Shown here one piece after another: positions 3,977 through 5,972 of a DNA stretch of 5,972 nucleotides (its first letter is position 1; each line of letters starts with the position of its first letter). The position numbers and the translations under genes are program-made. The DNA is taken from NCBI GenBank assembly GCA_964638815.1, contig CAZXBB010000260.1:1-5972 (forward strand), in the 5' to 3' direction. The stretch comes from CAZXBB01 sp964638815. GTDB lineage: Bacteria; Planctomycetota; Phycisphaerae; Phycisphaerales; SM1A02. The notes beneath the pieces were generated by a model that was not told the DNA's origin, made no database searches, and saw only the letters and a program-made list of their open reading frames with translations.

Positions 3977-5972
3977 CTACACCGGGACCCGCTCCGCGTT
4001 CACCTTCCGGAACGTGAACGAGCCGCCGTCGTAGTCGGCCTCGATCGTGTCGCCGGGCTCGAACGCGCCGCTCAGGAGATTCGAGGCGAGCGTGTTCTCG
4101 AGACGCTGCTGGATCACGCGCTTGAGCGGGCGGGCGCCGAACTGCGGGTCGTAGCCCTCCGCGGCGAGCGCCCCGGTCGCGGCGTCCGTGACCTCGAGCG
4201 AGTAGCCGCGGTCGGCCAGACGAGTGCGGAGATTGCGCAACTGGATCCGCACGATGCGCGCGAGGTCCTCGCGGCTGAGCTGGTGGAAGATGATGGTCTC
4301 GTCGATGCGGTTCAGCAGCTCCGGCCGCAGCGACCGCTTGAGCAGCTCGCGGATGTGCGCCTCGACCTCCACGTCGAGCGCGCCGCCGGACGCCATCTCG
4401 AGGATCGCCTGCGAGCCGAGGTTGCTCGTCATCACGATGATCGTGTTCTTGAAGTCGACGGTGCGGCCGTGCCCGTCGGTGAGCCGGCCGTCGTCAAGGA
4501 CCTGGAGCAGCACGTTCGAGACGTCCGGGTGCGCCTTCTCCATCTCGTCGAAGAGGACGACGCAGTACGGGCGGCGGCGGACGGCCTCGGTCAGGCGGCC
4601 GCCCTCCTCGTAGCCGACGTATCCGGGCGGCGCGCCGATCAGCCGGGCGACCGCGTGCTGCTCCATGTACTCGCTCATGTCGATGCGGACGATGGCGTCC
4701 TCGGTGTCGAACAGGAACTTCGCGAGCGACTTGCAGAGCTCCGTCTTGCCGACGCCGGTGGGGCCGAGGAAGAGGAACGAGCCGATCGGACGGGTCGCCT
4801 CCCCGAGACCGGCGCGGCTGCGTCGAACGGCGTCCGCCACGGCGCGCACGGCCTCGCCCTGGCCCACGACGTCCTCGCGCAGGACGTCCTCCATACGCAG
4901 GAGCTTCTCCCGCTCGGACTCGATGAGACGCGAGACCGGGATGCCCGTCCACTTGCCGACGACCTCGGCGATCTGCTCGGCGTCCACCTCTTCCTTGACG
5001 AGCGCCTTCCCCTGCTCCTGCCGGCGCGCGAGCTGCGCCTCGGCCGCCTTGAGTCGCTTGTCCAGCTCGCGCAGCTCGCCGTACTGGATGCGGGCCGCCT
5101 CCTCGAGGTCGCCGCGTCGCTGCGCCTGCTCGAGCTGCGTGTGCTTGGCGTCGATCTGCGACTTGACGGCCTGGATCTCGTCGAGCTCCGCCTTCTCGAC
5201 CTCCCACTGCGCGGTGAGGTGACGGTGGCGGTCGTTGAGCCCGGCCAGCTCGCCCTCGATGACGCCGAGCCGCTTCTTCGACTCGGCGTCGGGCTCGAGC
5301 TTGAGCGCCTCGCGCTCGATCTCGAGCTGCATGATGCGTCGCGCGAGCTCGTCGATCTCCGCCGGCATCGAGTCGTTCTCGATCCGCAGACGCGAGGCGG
5401 CCTCGTCGAGGAGGTCGATGGCCTTGTCCGGGAGGAACCGGTCCGCGATGTAGCGGCGGCTGAGGGTGGCCGCGGTGACGAGCGCGCCGTCCTGGATGCG
5501 CACGCCGTGGTGCGCCTCGTAGCGCGGCTTCAGACCGCGCAGGATCGCGATGGTGTCCTCGACGGACGGCTCGCCCACGAAGATCGGCTGGAAGCGTCGC
5601 TCGAACGCGGCGTCCTTCTCGATGTGCTTGCGGTACTCGTCCAGCGTCGTCGCACCGATGCAGCGCAGCTCGCCACGGGCAAGGGCGGGCTTCAGGAGAT
5701 TGCCCGCGCTGATCGCGCCTTCGGCCGCGCCGGCGCCGACGATCGTGTGCAGCTCGTCGATGAAGAGGATGACGGCGCCGTTGCTCGCGGTCACCTCCCG
5801 GAGCACCGCCTTGAGCCGCTCCTCGAACTCACCGCGGTACTTCGCGCCGGCAAGGAGCTGCCCGACGTCGAGCGCGATGATGCGCGACTCCCGCATCGAC
5901 GCGGGGCAGTCGCCGTTGACGATGCGCAGCGCAAGGCCCTCGGCGATGGCCGTCTTGCCGACGCCGGGCTCG
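3977..5972 (-). CDS. clpB: ATP-dependent disaggregase ClpB, 5' end beyond window
   Basis: This AAA+ chaperone threads aggregated proteins through a hexameric ring, working with DnaK in the cytoplasm. The visible 664 or so residues run from the first Walker A motif to the C-terminus. In order: NBD1 Walker A (EPGVGKT, 5951-5971), pore loop GAKYRGEFEER (Tyr codon 5837-5839), Walker B LFIDELHT, and the paired arginines of AAFERRF (5594-5599). Next comes a long Glu/Arg/Leu-rich coiled-coil M domain (about 4997-5365). NBD2 then has Walker A GPTGVGKT (4742-4765), pore loop GYVGYEEGG, Walker B VVLFDE (4544-4561), the arginine finger in LLNRIDE, and sensor-2 GARPLKR. All key residues are present. The M domain and the IESEREKLLRMED linker distinguish ClpB from ClpA and ClpC. 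By comparison with E. coli ClpB, roughly 200 residues (N domain and linker) lie outside the window, so the start and promoter cannot be assessed. The visible part is intact and highly conserved. It faces gene 3 convergently. Confidence 0.97.
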   Translation of the reverse strand, partial: EPGVGKTAIAEGLALRIVNGDCPASMRESRIIALDVGQLLAGAKYRGEFEERLKAVLREVTASNGAVILFIDELHTIVGAGAAEGAISAGNLLKPALARGELRCIGATTLDEYRKHIEKDAAFERRFQPIFVGEPSVEDTIAILRGLKPRYEAHHGVRIQDGALVTAATLSRRYIADRFLPDKAIDLLDEAASRLRIENDSMPAEIDELARRIMQLEIEREALKLEPDAESKKRLGVIEGELAGLNDRHRHLTAQWEVEKAELDEIQAVKSQIDAKHTQLEQAQRRGDLEEAARIQYGELRELDKRLKAAEAQLARRQEQGKALVKEEVDAEQIAEVVGKWTGIPVSRLIESEREKLLRMEDVLREDVVGQGEAVRAVADAVRRSRAGLGEATRPIGSFLFLGPTGVGKTELCKSLAKFLFDTEDAIVRIDMSEYMEQHAVARLIGAPPGYVGYEEGGRLTEAVRRRPYCVVLFDEMEKAHPDVSNVLLQVLDDGRLTDGHGRTVDFKNTIIVMTSNLGSQAILEMASGGALDVEVEAHIRELLKRSLRPELLNRIDETIIFHQLSREDLARIVRIQLRNLRTRLADRGYSLEVTDAATGALAAEGYDPQFGARPLKRVIQQRLENTLASNLLSGAFEPGDTIEADYDGGSFTFRKVNAERVPV

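Noticed and set aside
4494..5207. 237-codon minus-strand frame overlapping clpB
   Set aside because: It is an out-of-frame shadow of clpB (Arg- and Gly-rich); clpB itself is unmistakable.
1..5972. tRNA or rRNA genes, CRISPR arrays, riboswitches, toxin-antitoxin or defence genes
   Set aside because: None was recognised by reading the sequence. In particular, no cobalamin riboswitch-like conserved core was seen upstream of gene 3.

Overview
The window is very GC-rich, densely coding bacterial DNA. The best taxonomic clue is the C-terminus of the first gene. It carries two copies of a cysteine-bounded dockerin-like motif (C..DLD..D..VGF.DLL..L.AWGPC), the 'GC-type dockerin' sorting module that I associate with Planctomycetota, particularly Phycisphaerae. 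Exported proteins with PQQ-propeller and beta-helix folds fit that lineage. No 16S gene or other decisive marker is present, so the assignment is an inference.

Layout, left to right. Positions 1-103 hold no gene; they contain a four-unit, 14-bp GC-rich tandem repeat just beyond the stop codon of gene 1. Gene 1 (104-1414, minus) encodes a PQQ-like beta-propeller ending in two dockerin-like repeats. A 200-bp divergent intergenic region (1415-1614) separates it from gene 2 (1615-2982, plus), a secreted right-handed beta-helix protein with a pectinesterase-like N-terminus but no pectinesterase catalytic motifs. The 3' end of gene 2 runs antisense through a 97-bp degraded copy of the dockerin-coding end of gene 1. 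Gene 3 (3021-3941, plus) is a BtuF-like cobalamin-binding-type protein without a signal peptide. Facing it across 35 bp is gene 4 (3977 to beyond 5972, minus), clpB, which lacks only its N-terminal part because the window ends.

Genes 1 and 2 are probably cell-surface or exported proteins and may share a control region. Gene 2 and gene 3 lie in tandem with a 38-nt gap, but nothing links them functionally. clpB is a housekeeping chaperone gene and an unrelated neighbour.

The most unusual thing here is the dockerin relic at 2902-2998. It aligns to 215-312 with about 92% identity by hand. Six of the seven substitutions fall at third codon positions of the dockerin frame, and one single-base deletion breaks that frame. 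It now supplies about 27 antisense-encoded residues to the C-terminus of gene 2. I see no defence system, mobile element, CRISPR array or RNA gene, and I do not claim a new multi-gene system.
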